Positions 1-9,104 of a stretch of DNA of 64,000 bases are shown piece by piece; the stretch's first letter is position 1; each line of letters opens with the position of its first letter. The stretch is from Weeksellaceae bacterium (GTDB taxonomy: Bacteria; Bacteroidota; Bacteroidia; Flavobacteriales; Weeksellaceae), in the NCBI GenBank assembly GCA_019459455.1, contig JAIBEX010000014.1:1-64000 (forward strand), in the 5' to 3' direction. Made by a program: the position numbers and the translations under genes. The notes below the pieces were generated by a model, which was not told where the DNA came from, did no database searches, and saw only the letters and a program-made list of their open reading frames with translations.

Positions 1-59
1 GTCTCGGATTGCTTCAAGGCGAAGACAATCTGACTTTCTGTAAATCTGCTTTTTTTCAT
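1..59 (-). CDS. IS3-family transposase OrfA, N-terminal fragment (runs off the window)
   Basis: Only the first 19 to 20 codons are present, beginning MKKSRFTESQIVFALKQSET. This is the typical opening of OrfA, the helix-turn-helix half of the two-ORF transposase in IS407-type IS3 elements; the FTESQIVFALKQ segment is the first helix of the DNA-binding domain. The start is the ATG at 57-59 (minus strand). OrfA binds the ends of the element, while the DDE catalytic domain is in OrfB, which is out of view. The gene is cut by the window edge and not necessarily broken. Confidence 0.8.
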   Translation of the reverse strand, partial: MKKSRFTESQIVFALKQSE

Positions 60-140
60 TTGATTTTTCTTGTATTAAAGTTAATTACTTTATCGAAAAA
101 TCTCTACTTTTAGGTGTTACGGTTTTGTGGGAGAAGGTCA
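1..140 (-). mobile_element. End of an IS3-family insertion sequence (IS407-like group)
   Basis: The left edge of the window is inside an insertion sequence. Read on the minus strand the element begins at base 140 with TGACCTTCTCCCACAAAACC, a TGA-initiated, C-rich terminus of the kind found in IS407-group elements, followed by about 80 bases of leader and the transposase start at base 59. The rest, including the other inverted repeat and the target duplication, lies outside the window. The exact border at 140 is inferred from the TGA rule and not from comparison of two ends. Confidence 0.6.
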
Positions 141-146
141 ACCACG

Positions 147-503
147 ATGTTGATCTTTACGTTAATCAGTAGCTTTCTTTTCATTAGTACATATGATCTT
201 ATTTTCCAGTTCCAAGAAACAAATTATACAAATATTTCCAAGGATAATTATATAATGGTGTTTCTTATTATGGGATGCTTAATAAGTATTTATCTTTACA
301 AGGAAGGATTTAAAGACCTGGATAGATATAAATACTATCATAAAAAATATTACATTTACTTTCTTCTCATTGTCATTGGCACTTTCGCACTGACAATTTG
401 GGCGGGATCTATTAGCCGGAAGAGAATTTTTGAAAAAAGGAAAGCGGAAAAAGCACACATACAACAGGGCGACCGAGAGAATCCTTTCGCCTGGGTTAGC
501 TAA
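147..503 (+). CDS. Small two-helix membrane protein abutting the IS end, possibly 5'-truncated
   Basis: The product is not recognised. From the ATG at 147 it is about 118 residues, with one hydrophobic helix at the N-terminus, a second around residues 30-50 and a third after a Tyr/Lys-rich stretch (DRYKYYHKKYYIYF), then a basic tail. The reading frame stays open into the IS terminus, where ten IS-derived codons precede the ATG. Either the gene starts at 147 or its true 5' end was removed by the insertion. No promoter of its own is visible, so it may be transcribed from the element or not at all. Confidence 0.45.
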   Translation: MLIFTLISSFLFISTYDLIFQFQETNYTNISKDNYIMVFLIMGCLISIYLYKEGFKDLDRYKYYHKKYYIYFLLIVIGTFALTIWAGSISRKRIFEKRKAEKAHIQQGDRENPFAWVS

Positions 504-854
504 AATATAGTCTTCGCATTAGTTCGCACATTGGTACCTATTGCCGTTCCTAAAATATTTAAATAGCTCAAACATAATTCAATTTAACATAATATAAATT
601 ATAGGCATTTTTAAACTGAACGTTATGGTGCACTTTTAATATCCTTTTCTAAGAACCACTCCAATACTTCCTATCTCAACATTGCATCAGCCGTGCTGTC
701 ATTCATCAGGATTTTTCTACCACATTCTCAGCGGTTACGGTTTGCTCGGCGGATCACTGCATCATTTTCTTTAAAGCAAATTACCTCGATTTCTATTACC
801 GGTAACATTCCGGTTCCAGAATTTTTTATACATTTAAAGTTGTAAAAAAATATT
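504..854. other. Non-coding gap of about 350 bases
   Basis: I see no convincing gene. The stretch contains only short AT-rich sequence and a small inverted repeat near 800-815 (ACCGGTAACATTCCGGT). An 82-codon open frame on the minus strand crosses into the next gene and looks accidental. The gap probably holds the promoter of the lipoprotein at 855. Confidence 0.4.
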
Positions 855-1352
855 ATGAAGAAGATTGTTTTATCACTCCTCGTTTTCGGATTTGCACTGA
901 GCTGTGAAAAAAAGAATGAAACGGTAATGAAAGACGTTACCAACAAAGATTCGCTGACCCTTAACAAAAGTGACATCCAGATTGATGAAATCCCGGAAAA
1001 CTGCTATATGGAAGCCACCGGTAAAGATTCCCTTTTCGTGAAATTCAGCGATAATCTCGGCACCGTGACGGGAAAAATGCATTACAAAAACTTCCAGAAA
1101 GACAGTTCCTCTGGCGATATTGTCGGTATTTCCGATGGGGACACCATTAAGGTTGATTACACTTTTCAGGCGGAAGGAACGACTTCAACCCGCGAAATCT
1201 GGTTCCTGAAAAAAGACGGAAATCTGGTCGAAGGTATTGGCGACTACAATGAGACCGGCGAGCAGTACAAAGATCCAAAAAGTGTTAAATTTGACGGTGG
1301 CCACAAACTGAAACCGGCAGCGTGTGAAAAGTTTGACCGTAATCTGAAATAA
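855..1352 (+). CDS. Putative lipoprotein, unknown function
   Basis: This 165-residue protein has a lipoprotein signal peptide: a basic MKK start, a hydrophobic core and the lipobox LSC around residues 15-17, so the mature protein would begin at Cys17. The mature part is hydrophilic, Asp/Lys-rich and probably a small beta-rich domain. Its FSDNLGTVTGKMHYKNF and STREIWFLKK segments suggest alternating strands. It stands alone, followed about 55 bases later by the Nudix gene on the same strand. No enzymatic motif is visible and I do not assign a function. Confidence 0.7.
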   Translation: MKKIVLSLLVFGFALSCEKKNETVMKDVTNKDSLTLNKSDIQIDEIPENCYMEATGKDSLFVKFSDNLGTVTGKMHYKNFQKDSSSGDIVGISDGDTIKVDYTFQAEGTTSTREIWFLKKDGNLVEGIGDYNETGEQYKDPKSVKFDGGHKLKPAACEKFDRNLK

Positions 1353-1425
1353 AGGCAATGTTTTCAGTCCTACTGTTTGAACGAACGTCCTTTTTTTATA
1401 AATTAGGTTGGTTAATGTTCCTGAA

Positions 1426-2169
1426 ATGAAATACAGCGATTCCAAAAATAAACAGAGCCTGAGTGAACTCCTGGAGACCAAGCACTTCGTGGAGCATATT
1501 TCCGTGGACTGTGTTATCTTTGGATTTCATAACCACAAACTCAAAGTTCTGCTCCTTAAATATCCGGAACTGGACATGTGGTCCGTACCCGGAGGTTTCG
1601 TATTTGAAGATGAAAATGTAGAGGACGCCGCACACCGCACGCTTTTTGAGAGAACAGGTTTTGAAAAACTTTTCCTGGAGCAGTTTCACACTTTTGGTAA
1701 TATTAACCGCACGGATTTAAACAATCCGCACCGCATCCTGCTGGAAAACCGGAACATTTCTGTTGATGAGAACCACTGGATTTATCAGCGGTTCGTTACG
1801 GTGGGATATTATGCACTGATTGATTACAGCCTTTCCGCTTCATTTCCCGATTCGCTGAATGAGACCTGCTGTTGGTTCGATATGGATTCTTTGCCTCCCA
1901 TGGCCTTTGATCATCAGGAAATTGTAGAGAAAGGCCTTTCTTACCTTCGTAAAAACCTTGACTATAAAATTGTAGGGAGCAACCTGCTGCCTGAAAAATT
2001 CACGATGAAGGACCTTCAGAACCTTTATGAGACCATACTTGATGAAAAATTTGTACGCAACAATTTTCAGCGGAAGATTTTAAGCCTTAACATGCTGGAG
2101 CGCCTTGAAAAATTTTATGACGGCTCGGCCAATAAAGCGCCCTATCTGTACCGTTTTCTGGAAAGATAA
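1426..2169 (+). CDS. Nudix-domain protein with C-terminal winged helix (NrtR-type regulator)
   Basis: The N-terminal half (residues about 20-150 of 247) is a Nudix fold beginning VDCVIFGFHNHKLKVLLLKY with WSVPGGFVFEDENVEDAA. The Nudix box is degenerate at the catalytic Glu positions, as in members that bind a nucleotide ligand instead of hydrolysing it. The C-terminal part (MKDLQNLYETIL, FQRKILSLNMLERL) matches the winged helix of the NrtR family, which represses sugar or NAD-related operons. I chose the ATG at 1426; a TTG 18 bases upstream (1408) is also possible. The stop codon abuts the stop of the convergent aldolase gene with no spacer. Its target operon is not evident here. Confidence 0.75.
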   Translation: MKYSDSKNKQSLSELLETKHFVEHISVDCVIFGFHNHKLKVLLLKYPELDMWSVPGGFVFEDENVEDAAHRTLFERTGFEKLFLEQFHTFGNINRTDLNNPHRILLENRNISVDENHWIYQRFVTVGYYALIDYSLSASFPDSLNETCCWFDMDSLPPMAFDHQEIVEKGLSYLRKNLDYKIVGSNLLPEKFTMKDLQNLYETILDEKFVRNNFQRKILSLNMLERLEKFYDGSANKAPYLYRFLER

Positions 2170-3201
2170 TTAATTCAGGGCACTGATCTCCTCTATGAAT
2201 TTGTCCACAGTTTCCTCTTGGGTAGCCCATGAAGTGATGATTCTAATGGCAGACGTCCCATCTCCTATTTTTTTCCAGACATAAAAATCAAAGTTTTGCG
2301 ATAATTTATCAATCATTCCTAGGTTTAGAATCGGGAAAATCTGATTGGTATAGGTTTCCGCAAGAAAGCTGCACCCGATATTTCGAAACGCTTCCTTGAG
2401 TCTCATCGCCTGCATGTTTGCATGCGCGGCCAACTCAAAATAGAGATCATCCTTCAGCAATTCATGAAACTGTATACCGAGAAGCCTTCCTTTCGCCAGC
2501 ATCGCGCCTTTCTGTTTTATATGAAATCCAAATTCCGCCTGCAGGTCCGGATTGTTAATTACAATGGCCTCCCCTATCAATGCGCCGTTTTTTGTGCCTC
2601 CCACGTAAAAGGCATCGGTCAGGCGTCCTATATCCTCCAGCGCGAGGTCGTTGTGTTCAGAGGTCAGTGCGTTTCCGAGCCTGGCGCCGTCCATAAAGAG
2701 ATAAAGTTTGTGCTTTCTGCAAAATTCGGATAGATCCTCCAGTTCTGTTTTGGAATACTGCGTTCCGATTTCCGTTGAATTTGAAATATAAACTAGTTTC
2801 TGCTTTACCTGATGCGGAACATTGGTATGTATGTCAAGTACGTTTTGGATGTCTTCGCACCGAAGTTTTCCGTCCCCGGTTTCCACCCCGTGAACTTTAT
2901 GACCGGTGGATTCGATCGCGCCGCTTTCATTGGTGAAAATATGGCCCGTTGCGGCTGCCACAACACTTTCATGTGGACGTAAGATTGCCGATATTACAAT
3001 CAGGTTAGCCTGGGTGCCACCGGAAACAAAATAAACCCTGGAGACGGAATTGTTTAGTTTTTCCTGAATCAGTTTTTCAGCAGCGAGGCTAAACTCATCG
3101 AGACCATAACCGTTTTGCTGTTCCATGTTGGATTTCAACAAGGCCTCCAGAATCCGTGGGTGTGCACCCTCGGAATAGTCGTTTTTGAAAGAATATTTCA
3201 T
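2170..3201 (-). CDS. Threonine aldolase / beta-eliminating lyase family, PLP enzyme
   Basis: This 343-residue protein belongs to the fold-type I PLP enzymes that cleave L-threonine (or L-allo-threonine) to glycine and acetaldehyde in the cytosol. Visible signatures are the start FKNDYSEGAHPRILEAL, the cofactor-binding SGGTQANL, the aspartate in LFMDGARLGNAL that contacts the pyridine nitrogen, and the PLP lysine in YVGGTKNGAL. Length is normal. I chose the ATG at 3201 instead of one nine codons upstream, because family members start with MKYSFKNDY. It is divergent from the DtxR-type regulator. A near-consensus -7 box (CATCTTTG) lies at 3226-3233 on its strand. Confidence 0.85.
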   Translation of the reverse strand: MKYSFKNDYSEGAHPRILEALLKSNMEQQNGYGLDEFSLAAEKLIQEKLNNSVSRVYFVSGGTQANLIVISAILRPHESVVAAATGHIFTNESGAIESTGHKVHGVETGDGKLRCEDIQNVLDIHTNVPHQVKQKLVYISNSTEIGTQYSKTELEDLSEFCRKHKLYLFMDGARLGNALTSEHNDLALEDIGRLTDAFYVGGTKNGALIGEAIVINNPDLQAEFGFHIKQKGAMLAKGRLLGIQFHELLKDDLYFELAAHANMQAMRLKEAFRNIGCSFLAETYTNQIFPILNLGMIDKLSQNFDFYVWKKIGDGTSAIRIITSWATQEETVDKFIEEISALN

Positions 3202-3270
3202 ACGGTAAAAATAGGAATGCTGGAACAAAGATGAAACACCTGATCTGCTGTTTTTTTTAAACTTGAAAAT

Positions 3271-3304
3271 AATGTTAGTTTTGTATAATATTTAATCTAA
3301 CATT
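3271..3304. promoter_or_regulatory. Inverted repeat covering promoter and start of the DtxR-family gene
   Basis: AATGTTAG at 3271-3278 and CTAACATT at 3297-3304 are perfect inverted arms separated by 18 bases. The left arm overlaps a flavobacterial -7 box (TAGTTTTG, 3276-3283) and the right arm ends directly at the TTG start codon at 3305. A dimeric metalloregulator bound here would block both promoter and translation start. Autoregulation by the downstream gene is therefore the likely role, which is inference from position. Confidence 0.55.
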
Positions 3305-3958
3305 TTGAGAAATACCCTGACCGAAGAAAATTATCTGAAAGCCATCTTTCATCTGATAAACGACGAACATACGGTGACAATCAACGAACTGAGCAAGTTC
3401 CTGAAAGTAAAAATGCCATCTGTAAACAACATGATGAAGAAATTTGTGGAAAAGAAATGGGTAATCTATGAAACCTATAAGCCCTTGGTAATTACCGGCA
3501 AAGGTATGAAGGAAGCCGCGCTTGTGGTGCGTAAACACCGCCTTACTGAAATGTTTCTCGTCGAAAAAATGAACTTCGGATGGGAAAATGTGCATGAAAT
3601 CGCGGAGCAGCTGGAACATGTCCATTCCACTATATTTTTTGAGAAGATGGACGAAATCCTGAACTTCCCGAAGTTTGACCCACACGGGGAGCCGATTCCC
3701 GATAAGGAGGGTAATATTATCGCCCAGGACCTAAAGAAACTCAGCAGCTGTAAAGTGGGAGATATAGTCATCTTCAAGGCTGTAACGTATTCCGAACAGG
3801 ATTTCCTGCGATACTTAAATGAAAGGAAGTTGAACCTTGAATCAACTCTGGAAATCATCAAGATTGAAAATTTCGACCTTTCGGTGAAGGTCAGGTTAGG
3901 AACTAAAAATGTAATCCTGAGTTCGAATGCGGCGGACAAAATGCTGGTTAAAGAATAA
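3305..3958 (+). CDS. DtxR/MntR-family metal-dependent transcriptional regulator
   Basis: The 217-residue protein has the DtxR layout: an N-terminal winged helix (residues 1-65; NYLKAIFHLI, SVNNMMKKFVEKKWV), a dimerisation and metal-binding helical domain (about 70-140; RKHRLTEMFLVEKM, HEIAEQLEHVHS, FPKFDPHGEPIP) and a C-terminal SH3-like/FeoA-type domain. Such proteins repress metal uptake genes when loaded with Mn2+ or Fe2+. The start is TTG at 3305; no in-frame ATG precedes it, and the expected transcription start is only about 15 bases upstream, so the leader is very short. No metal transporter is adjacent, so its regulon lies elsewhere. An inverted repeat covers its start. Confidence 0.85.
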   Translation: MRNTLTEENYLKAIFHLINDEHTVTINELSKFLKVKMPSVNNMMKKFVEKKWVIYETYKPLVITGKGMKEAALVVRKHRLTEMFLVEKMNFGWENVHEIAEQLEHVHSTIFFEKMDEILNFPKFDPHGEPIPDKEGNIIAQDLKKLSSCKVGDIVIFKAVTYSEQDFLRYLNERKLNLESTLEIIKIENFDLSVKVRLGTKNVILSSNAADKMLVKE

Positions 3959-3960
3959 AA

Positions 3961-3986
3961 AAAACAGTGCAGAAATGCACTGTTTT
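3961..3986. terminator. Bidirectional intrinsic terminator
   Basis: AAAACAGTGCA and TGCACTGTTTT form a perfect 11-bp stem with a four-base GAAA loop, with A/T runs on both sides. It separates the convergent DtxR-family and TPR genes. Confidence 0.85.
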
Positions 3987-4010
3987 ATACCTACAAATGG
4001 AAATTATATT

Positions 4011-5387
4011 TTATTTTCCCTTTGCCTTTAAAGCTTCTTCTTTTGCTTTAAACTCCTTCTGTTTCGCTTCGTTTCGGGTCGTTGTGTACAATCCTTTCAG
4101 TAGCGTAACAGCATCTATGTTGTTGGGATCCGCACTGTGCCATCTCTCCACGACCGGAATAGCCAACTTAAACCGCTCCCTTCTTGCATCCATCACTTTA
4201 TTGGCCTGTTCTACCTTCCCGGATTTTCTTAAGGACTCGTACTCGCTAATCGTAGCATCATCGTCTCCCATCGTCAGATATGCGAGATTCTGATAAGCGT
4301 TGGACAGTTTGGGATCAAGATCAATTGCTTTCTTAAAAGCAGTTTCTGCATCCGTTTTAAGAGCTGGATCTTTACTTTGAAGTACGCCTAAGTTGTACCA
4401 GCTTACTGCATCGTTAGGATTTTTGCTGATATAATTTTTCAGTGAGGCTGTAAACTCGGCAGTTTTTCCTGCTTTATAATAGGAGTGGCTTTGCAATTCC
4501 GAAAGCTTAACGCTGGTTGGGAATTTTTTAAGTCCTTTCTCAGTAAAGGCAATCGCATCATCATATTTTTCGGCATCCACGAGAATTGACGCGTAGGTTT
4601 CATAAATCTCAGGTTCAATGCTTTTTGACGTCTCAATTTTAAAATCTGAGTAATCAGCACTTTTTTTCAAGGCTTCCCAACTTGTCCTGTCAAAATCAAA
4701 AGTCTTCCCTGTAGCTTTCTCTTTTGCCGTGTACGTTGTTTCAACACCGTTATAACCGGAATTAATCAGTTCGTTGAAGCTTTCCAGCGCCTTCAGGTTA
4801 TCCTTCGCATATACATGACTCAGCGCGGAATTATAAAGCAACTGCCCGTTTACCTGACCTGCGGCCTTCAGAAGATGATAGGCCTCACGGAATTTTTCAG
4901 CGGATGTTGAGTAATTTTTTGCGTTATAGGCATCAATTGCCATCTTGTTAGCCGACTGTACCAAAGGGTTTACCGCAGCAGCAAGTTTTGTGGACGTTGA
5001 AGGCACGTAAGTTTCCTCCTTTAACCCTGCAATACCTGAAGCATCCGCGGCAGCTTTACCTACAAAATAGACCTTAGCTTTACCATCCTTACCGGTGTAT
5101 ATTTTAGATTTTCCCAAGTCGTTAATCTTCGCAAGGTAAGCTGCCCCCTCTGTCGCTTTTCCGGACTTCAGTAAAGCAAGACCTTTGGCATAGTAATACT
5201 GCTCCAGAACTTCGGGTTCCAGAACCTGTGTTTTACCACCCATTGCAGCTTCTGCAGCACTGATTTGTGCATTTGCGGTTGCAATATCTCCGGCTTCAAC
5301 CGCTTTAAAAGCAGCGGCTACCTCTTTTTTCTGCGCCAAAGCAATGGTAAAGGACACCAGTGCTATACTTAAAAATATTTTTTTCAT
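4011..5387 (-). CDS. Secreted tetratricopeptide-repeat protein
   Basis: The 458-residue product begins with a signal peptide (MKKIFLSIALVSFTIALAQ, cleavage after AQ about residue 19) and continues as helical repeats. TPR-like units are clear near residues 160-220 (AKNYSTSAEKFREAYHLL, NSALSHVYAKDNLKAL) and 260-380 (YDDAIAFTEKGLKKFP, NDAVSWYNLGVLQSKDP, DPKLSNAYQNLAYLTM). TPR proteins in the periplasm scaffold protein complexes; no partner is indicated. It follows gyrA by 43 bases on the same strand and is probably co-transcribed. A conserved TPR gene next to gyrA in this group is my recollection, not checked. Confidence 0.8.
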   Translation of the reverse strand: MKKIFLSIALVSFTIALAQKKEVAAAFKAVEAGDIATANAQISAAEAAMGGKTQVLEPEVLEQYYYAKGLALLKSGKATEGAAYLAKINDLGKSKIYTGKDGKAKVYFVGKAAADASGIAGLKEETYVPSTSTKLAAAVNPLVQSANKMAIDAYNAKNYSTSAEKFREAYHLLKAAGQVNGQLLYNSALSHVYAKDNLKALESFNELINSGYNGVETTYTAKEKATGKTFDFDRTSWEALKKSADYSDFKIETSKSIEPEIYETYASILVDAEKYDDAIAFTEKGLKKFPTSVKLSELQSHSYYKAGKTAEFTASLKNYISKNPNDAVSWYNLGVLQSKDPALKTDAETAFKKAIDLDPKLSNAYQNLAYLTMGDDDATISEYESLRKSGKVEQANKVMDARRERFKLAIPVVERWHSADPNNIDAVTLLKGLYTTTRNEAKQKEFKAKEEALKAKGK

Positions 5388-5430
5388 TTAGATATACTTA
5401 TAAAATTCTGTTTAAAATTAATTATAAATT

Positions 5431-8109
5431 TTACAATTCAGCATCTTCATCTTCCTGATTTTCATCATCTCCGTCTTCTTTTTCTATCTGTTTCTGTTCC
5501 TTTTCTTCCTCTTTCTCCACTTTTTTCAGATAATTTTCATCGCCCATATTGGTCATGGAATTGTCTCCGGATAAAGGCACCTCACTGAACTCAACCTGGT
5601 CGCTGATTACCCCTGCAGGTAAATCCTCACCCTCCAATTCTTCAACCGCTTCAACTTCCTTATCCATTTCAACTTTGGCAATCGCAGCGATCTCGTCCGT
5701 ACTTTTCAGGTTAATCACTTTTACTCCCTGGGTATTCCGGCCCATTACGCGGAGTTCGTCTACACCCATTCTAATGGCAACTCCGGATTTATTTATAATC
5801 ATAAGTCCGTCCCCATCCTTCACATTTTGGATAGCAATCAGATTGCCTGTTTTTTCCGTTATGTTCAAAGTAATTACTCCTTTTCCTCCCCTGTTGGTAA
5901 CTCGGTAATCTTCCACCGCGGAACGTTTGCCATAACCTTTCTCTGAAACAACCAAAACGCTTTCATTCGCGACATCGTTCGCAATTATCATACCAATAAC
6001 CTCATCATCATTCTCGAGTGTAATACCCCGGACACCAATGGATCCCCTGCCTACAGCCCTTGCTTTCTCTTCAGGGAAACGGATACATTTTCCTTTCTTG
6101 GTCGCAATCATAATTTCCGAATTACCGTCTGTTAAACGCGCACCCAAAAGCATGTCCTTATCGCGGATTTCTATCGCATTAATTCCATTCGTCCGGGGTC
6201 TTGAATAAGCTTCCAGAGATGTTTTCTTAACAGTGCCGTTCTTCGTAATCATCACCACGTTCATCTGATTCACGTATTCCTCGTCCTTCAGGTCGTTGGT
6301 CCTGATGTATGCCTTAACTTTATCATCAGCCTCAATATTGATAAGGTTCTGAATTGCCCTCCCTTTTGCAGTTCTGGACCCTTCCGGAATCTCAAATACC
6401 CGGAGCCAGTAACATTTCCCTTTTTCAGTGAAGAAGAGCATATACTGGTGGTTGGTAGCGGAAACGATGTATTCCAGGAAGTCTTCGTCTCTGGTCGTGG
6501 CGGCTTTGTTACCTACACCTCCCCTGCTCTGAACGCGGTATTCTGAAAGTGATGTACGCTTGATGTATCCTGCGTGGGAAATGGTGACCACCACCGTTTC
6601 ATTCGGGATGAAATCCTCAATGGACATATCGCCGCCGGCATAATCGATCTCCGTTCTTCTTTCGTCGCCATATTTTTCCTTGATTTCAAGCATCTCCTCT
6701 TTAATGATCTCGAATCTCCTCACTTCGTTTGCAAGGATGTCTTCAAAATTCTTGATCATGTTCATTATTTCTTCGTACTCCGCACGGATCTTGTCCAGTT
6801 CCATACCTGTAAGACGGGCAAGCCTTAAATCCAGGATGGCCTGTGCCTGAAGATCCGACAGGTCGAATTCAGCGATTAGTCCGTCCTTCGCATCGGAAGG
6901 ATTTGCACTGTTCCGTATAATGGCAATGGCTTTGTCCAGGCTGGCCTGAGTAGCAATCACTTTCATGAACCCTTCAAGAATATGGGCTCTTTCCTTCGCT
7001 TTTTTCAGTTCATATTCGGTCCTTCTGATGATGATTTCATGCCGGTGCTCCACAAAGTGATGAATGATATCCTTTACATTAAGCTGTTCCGGTCTGCCGT
7101 GAACAAGTGCAATATTGTTTACGCTGAAAGAAGTTTGTAGGGCTGTATATTTGTAAAGCAGGTTCAGGACAACGTTCGGGATGGCGTCGTTTTTCAGTTC
7201 ATAAACGATCCGCATCCCTCTCCGGTCAGATTCATCACGGATTTCGTAGATACCCGGGATCTTTTCCTCCTTCACCAAATCGGAAGTACGGGCAATCATC
7301 TCTGCCTTGTTTACCTGATAAGGGATTTCTGTGATGATAATCGCGTTCCTGTTGTGAACCTCTTCAAAATTCACCTTTGCGCGAACCACAATCCTGCCCC
7401 GCCCGGTATGGAAAGCATCACGGACACCATCGTAACCGTAGATTATTCCTCCTGTCGGAAAATCGGGAGCAATGATGTGCTTCATTAACTCATCTATCGT
7501 GATGTCTCTGTTATCGATATAGGCACAAATCCCGTCAATCGCCTCCGAAAGGTTGTGAGGAGCCATGTTTGTGGCCATACCCACCGCAATACCTGAGGCT
7601 CCGTTTACCAATAGATTTGGGATACGCGTTGGCATAACGGTAGGTTCCGTCATACTGTCATCAAAGTTGTTCTGGAAATTTACCGTATCCTTATCCAGGT
7701 CGGCAAGGACCTCGTCTGAAATTTTCTTAAGCCTTGCTTCGGTGTAACGCATCGCAGCAGGCGGATCGCCGTCCATAGAACCAAAGTTACCCTGTCCATC
7801 TACCTGCGGATACCGCAGACTCCACGGCTGGGCCATCCTTACCATCGCATCATAAACCGAACTGTCTCCGTGCGGGTGGTATTTACCAAGAACGTCACCG
7901 ACAATCCTTGCTGATTTTAAATGTTTCCTGTTTGAAAATACATTGAGTCCATACATCCCGTAAAGTACCCGCCTGTGAACCGGCTTCAAGCCGTCTCTCA
8001 CATCCGGCAAAGCTCGGGATACGATTACTGACATCGAATAATCGATGTAAGAAGCCTTCATTTCATCAACAATGTTAATCGGTATTACCCGTTCTCCTTC
8101 TGTATTCAT
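5431..8109 (-). CDS. gyrA: DNA gyrase subunit A
   Basis: The 892-residue subunit cuts and rejoins DNA for ATP-driven negative supercoiling with GyrB. The catalytic tyrosine is Tyr122 ([10 protein letters not shown]). The quinolone-determining region is [15 protein letters not shown], with Ser83 and Asp87 as in drug-sensitive enzymes. The C-terminal pinwheel starts with a variant GyrA box, QSRGGVG at residues 527-533, in place of QRRGGKG, followed by the repeated blades ([38 protein letters not shown]). The last 30 residues are highly acidic. ParC is less likely because the complete six-blade pinwheel and the box are present. Start ATG at 8109; the upstream region has no clear -7 box. Confidence 0.96.
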   Translation of the reverse strand: MNTEGERVIPINIVDEMKASYIDYSMSVIVSRALPDVRDGLKPVHRRVLYGMYGLNVFSNRKHLKSARIVGDVLGKYHPHGDSSVYDAMVRMAQPWSLRYPQVDGQGNFGSMDGDPPAAMRYTEARLKKISDEVLADLDKDTVNFQNNFDDSMTEPTVMPTRIPNLLVNGASGIAVGMATNMAPHNLSEAIDGICAYIDNRDITIDELMKHIIAPDFPTGGIIYGYDGVRDAFHTGRGRIVVRAKVNFEEVHNRNAIIITEIPYQVNKAEMIARTSDLVKEEKIPGIYEIRDESDRRGMRIVYELKNDAIPNVVLNLLYKYTALQTSFSVNNIALVHGRPEQLNVKDIIHHFVEHRHEIIIRRTEYELKKAKERAHILEGFMKVIATQASLDKAIAIIRNSANPSDAKDGLIAEFDLSDLQAQAILDLRLARLTGMELDKIRAEYEEIMNMIKNFEDILANEVRRFEIIKEEMLEIKEKYGDERRTEIDYAGGDMSIEDFIPNETVVVTISHAGYIKRTSLSEYRVQSRGGVGNKAATTRDEDFLEYIVSATNHQYMLFFTEKGKCYWLRVFEIPEGSRTAKGRAIQNLINIEADDKVKAYIRTNDLKDEEYVNQMNVVMITKNGTVKKTSLEAYSRPRTNGINAIEIRDKDMLLGARLTDGNSEIMIATKKGKCIRFPEEKARAVGRGSIGVRGITLENDDEVIGMIIANDVANESVLVVSEKGYGKRSAVEDYRVTNRGGKGVITLNITEKTGNLIAIQNVKDGDGLMIINKSGVAIRMGVDELRVMGRNTQGVKVINLKSTDEIAAIAKVEMDKEVEAVEELEGEDLPAGVISDQVEFSEVPLSGDNSMTNMGDENYLKKVEKEEEKEQKQIEKEDGDDENQEDEDAEL

Positions 8110-8256
8110 ATATAACTATTAAAATGATTTTCAGGGTCTTGAGAACCCTGTAAAATTTTATTGAAATTCAATTTATAATAACGGGCTAATTTACAAAAAT
8201 TATAGCGATTTTTGTCCTGGAATTTATCAACAATCATCATAAAAATAGTTAAATAA

Positions 8257-8571
8257 ATGAGCATACTGAGCCTTACATTTCATGCCCCGGTACTGAGTTT
8301 GGATGAATGGGAGAAATACTCGCGAAATGAGTTGACAGAGATGGTTAATAATCTTTTTGATGTGGAAAAATACATCCTTTCCGATGTAGAAAGTGAGATG
8401 ATCAGCGAAGGCCGGAATACAAATTTACTTCTTCTCTTCGATAATGATGAAATACGTGCTTCATTCCTTGAAAATGAGCTCGAAAATATAAGTGACCGAA
8501 TCGACCAGAGGTTCGGCGAAGAGGTCATGATTTTCAAGACCCTGCTCAATTCATTTTCGCAAAGGATATAA
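8257..8571 (+). CDS. DUF4286-type small protein
   Basis: This 104-residue cytosolic protein resembles the DUF4286 family of Bacteroidota by its opening (MSILSLTFHAPVLSLDEWE), the central VEKYILSDVESEMISEGRNT and the C-terminal ISDRIDQRFGEEVMIF. The fold is probably a ferredoxin-like antibiotic-biosynthesis-monooxygenase (ABM)-type barrel, but no function is known to me. It is a single gene divergent from gyrA and followed by a strong terminator. The assignment is from memory of family sequences. Confidence 0.7.
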   Translation: MSILSLTFHAPVLSLDEWEKYSRNELTEMVNNLFDVEKYILSDVESEMISEGRNTNLLLLFDNDEIRASFLENELENISDRIDQRFGEEVMIFKTLLNSFSQRI

Positions 8572-8574
8572 ACA

Positions 8575-8603
8575 GATAAAGCGGGAAATTTTCCCGCTTT
8601 ATC
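8575..8603. terminator. Intrinsic terminator
   Basis: GATAAAGCGGGA and TCCCGCTTTATC form a long stem around AATT, four bases after the stop of the DUF4286-type gene and 21 bases before the stop of the convergent lipoprotein gene, so it can serve both. Confidence 0.85.
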
Positions 8604-8624
8604 TTTAATCAGAGACCCTGTCTC

Positions 8625-9104
8625 CTACTTTTTATTTTTGTTTTTGTACTTCTTGTTTTTGTTCTTGTTGTGTTTGTGGTCATCGTCATCCCAACGGTCA
8701 TTGTCCCAGTTCCCATTTCTTTTTTTCACCTGACCCGGTGCATAGTCCTTGGCACTTCCACCGTAAACCTTTTTAGCCTGTCCGGGAGGCAAATTCTGGT
8801 TGTTTCTTGGATATACGGCTCCACCATTACCCGATAAAACTCCGGGTCTTCCGTATACATCGCCGGATCTGATTACACGTCCGTCCTGATATACGTTCCC
8901 ACTACGGTCCCTGTAAACTTCGCCCTGTCTGTACACGCTTCCGTCCGGACTTCTGTAGACTCTACCGTCGTTCGGATATCCTTGAGGATAATTATTGGGA
9001 TAGTTGTTCGGATTGTTGTTTCCGAAAGGATCATTCATTACACCACAGGAAGTTAAAGTGAGCGCTAATCCTGAGGTCAGCATTATTTTGAAGATGTTTT
9101 TCAT
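8625..9104 (-). CDS. Tyr/Asn-rich lipoprotein, tandem paralogue 1
   Basis: The 159-residue protein has a lipoprotein signal with lipobox TSC (Cys20), then an Asn/Pro/Tyr linker (NNPNNYPNNYPQGYPND), then short repeats of the form VYRxxxGxVYRxGxVYRDxxGxVYQ (residues about 48-80), and a very basic Lys/Asn tail. The repeats predict a small beta meander at the outer membrane. The tail sequence (HKHNKNKNKKYKNKNKK) suggests binding to an anionic surface, which is inference. A paralogue with the same core and the same upstream sequence lies at 9382-9786. No enzymatic motif. Confidence 0.7.
   Translation of the reverse strand: MKNIFKIMLTSGLALTLTSCGVMNDPFGNNNPNNYPNNYPQGYPNDGRVYRSPDGSVYRQGEVYRDRSGNVYQDGRVIRSGDVYGRPGVLSGNGGAVYPRNNQNLPPGQAKKVYGGSAKDYAPGQVKKRNGNWDNDRWDDDDHKHNKNKNKKYKNKNKK

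Noticed and set aside
728-976. 82-codon minus-strand open frame in the first gap
   Set aside because: It runs antisense into a well-supported lipoprotein gene and shows no motif.
5431-8109. Topoisomerase IV subunit ParC instead of GyrA
   Set aside because: Ser83/Asp87 numbering, the box-like QSRGGVG and the complete C-terminal pinwheel fit GyrA; ParC usually lacks the box and has a shorter C-terminus.
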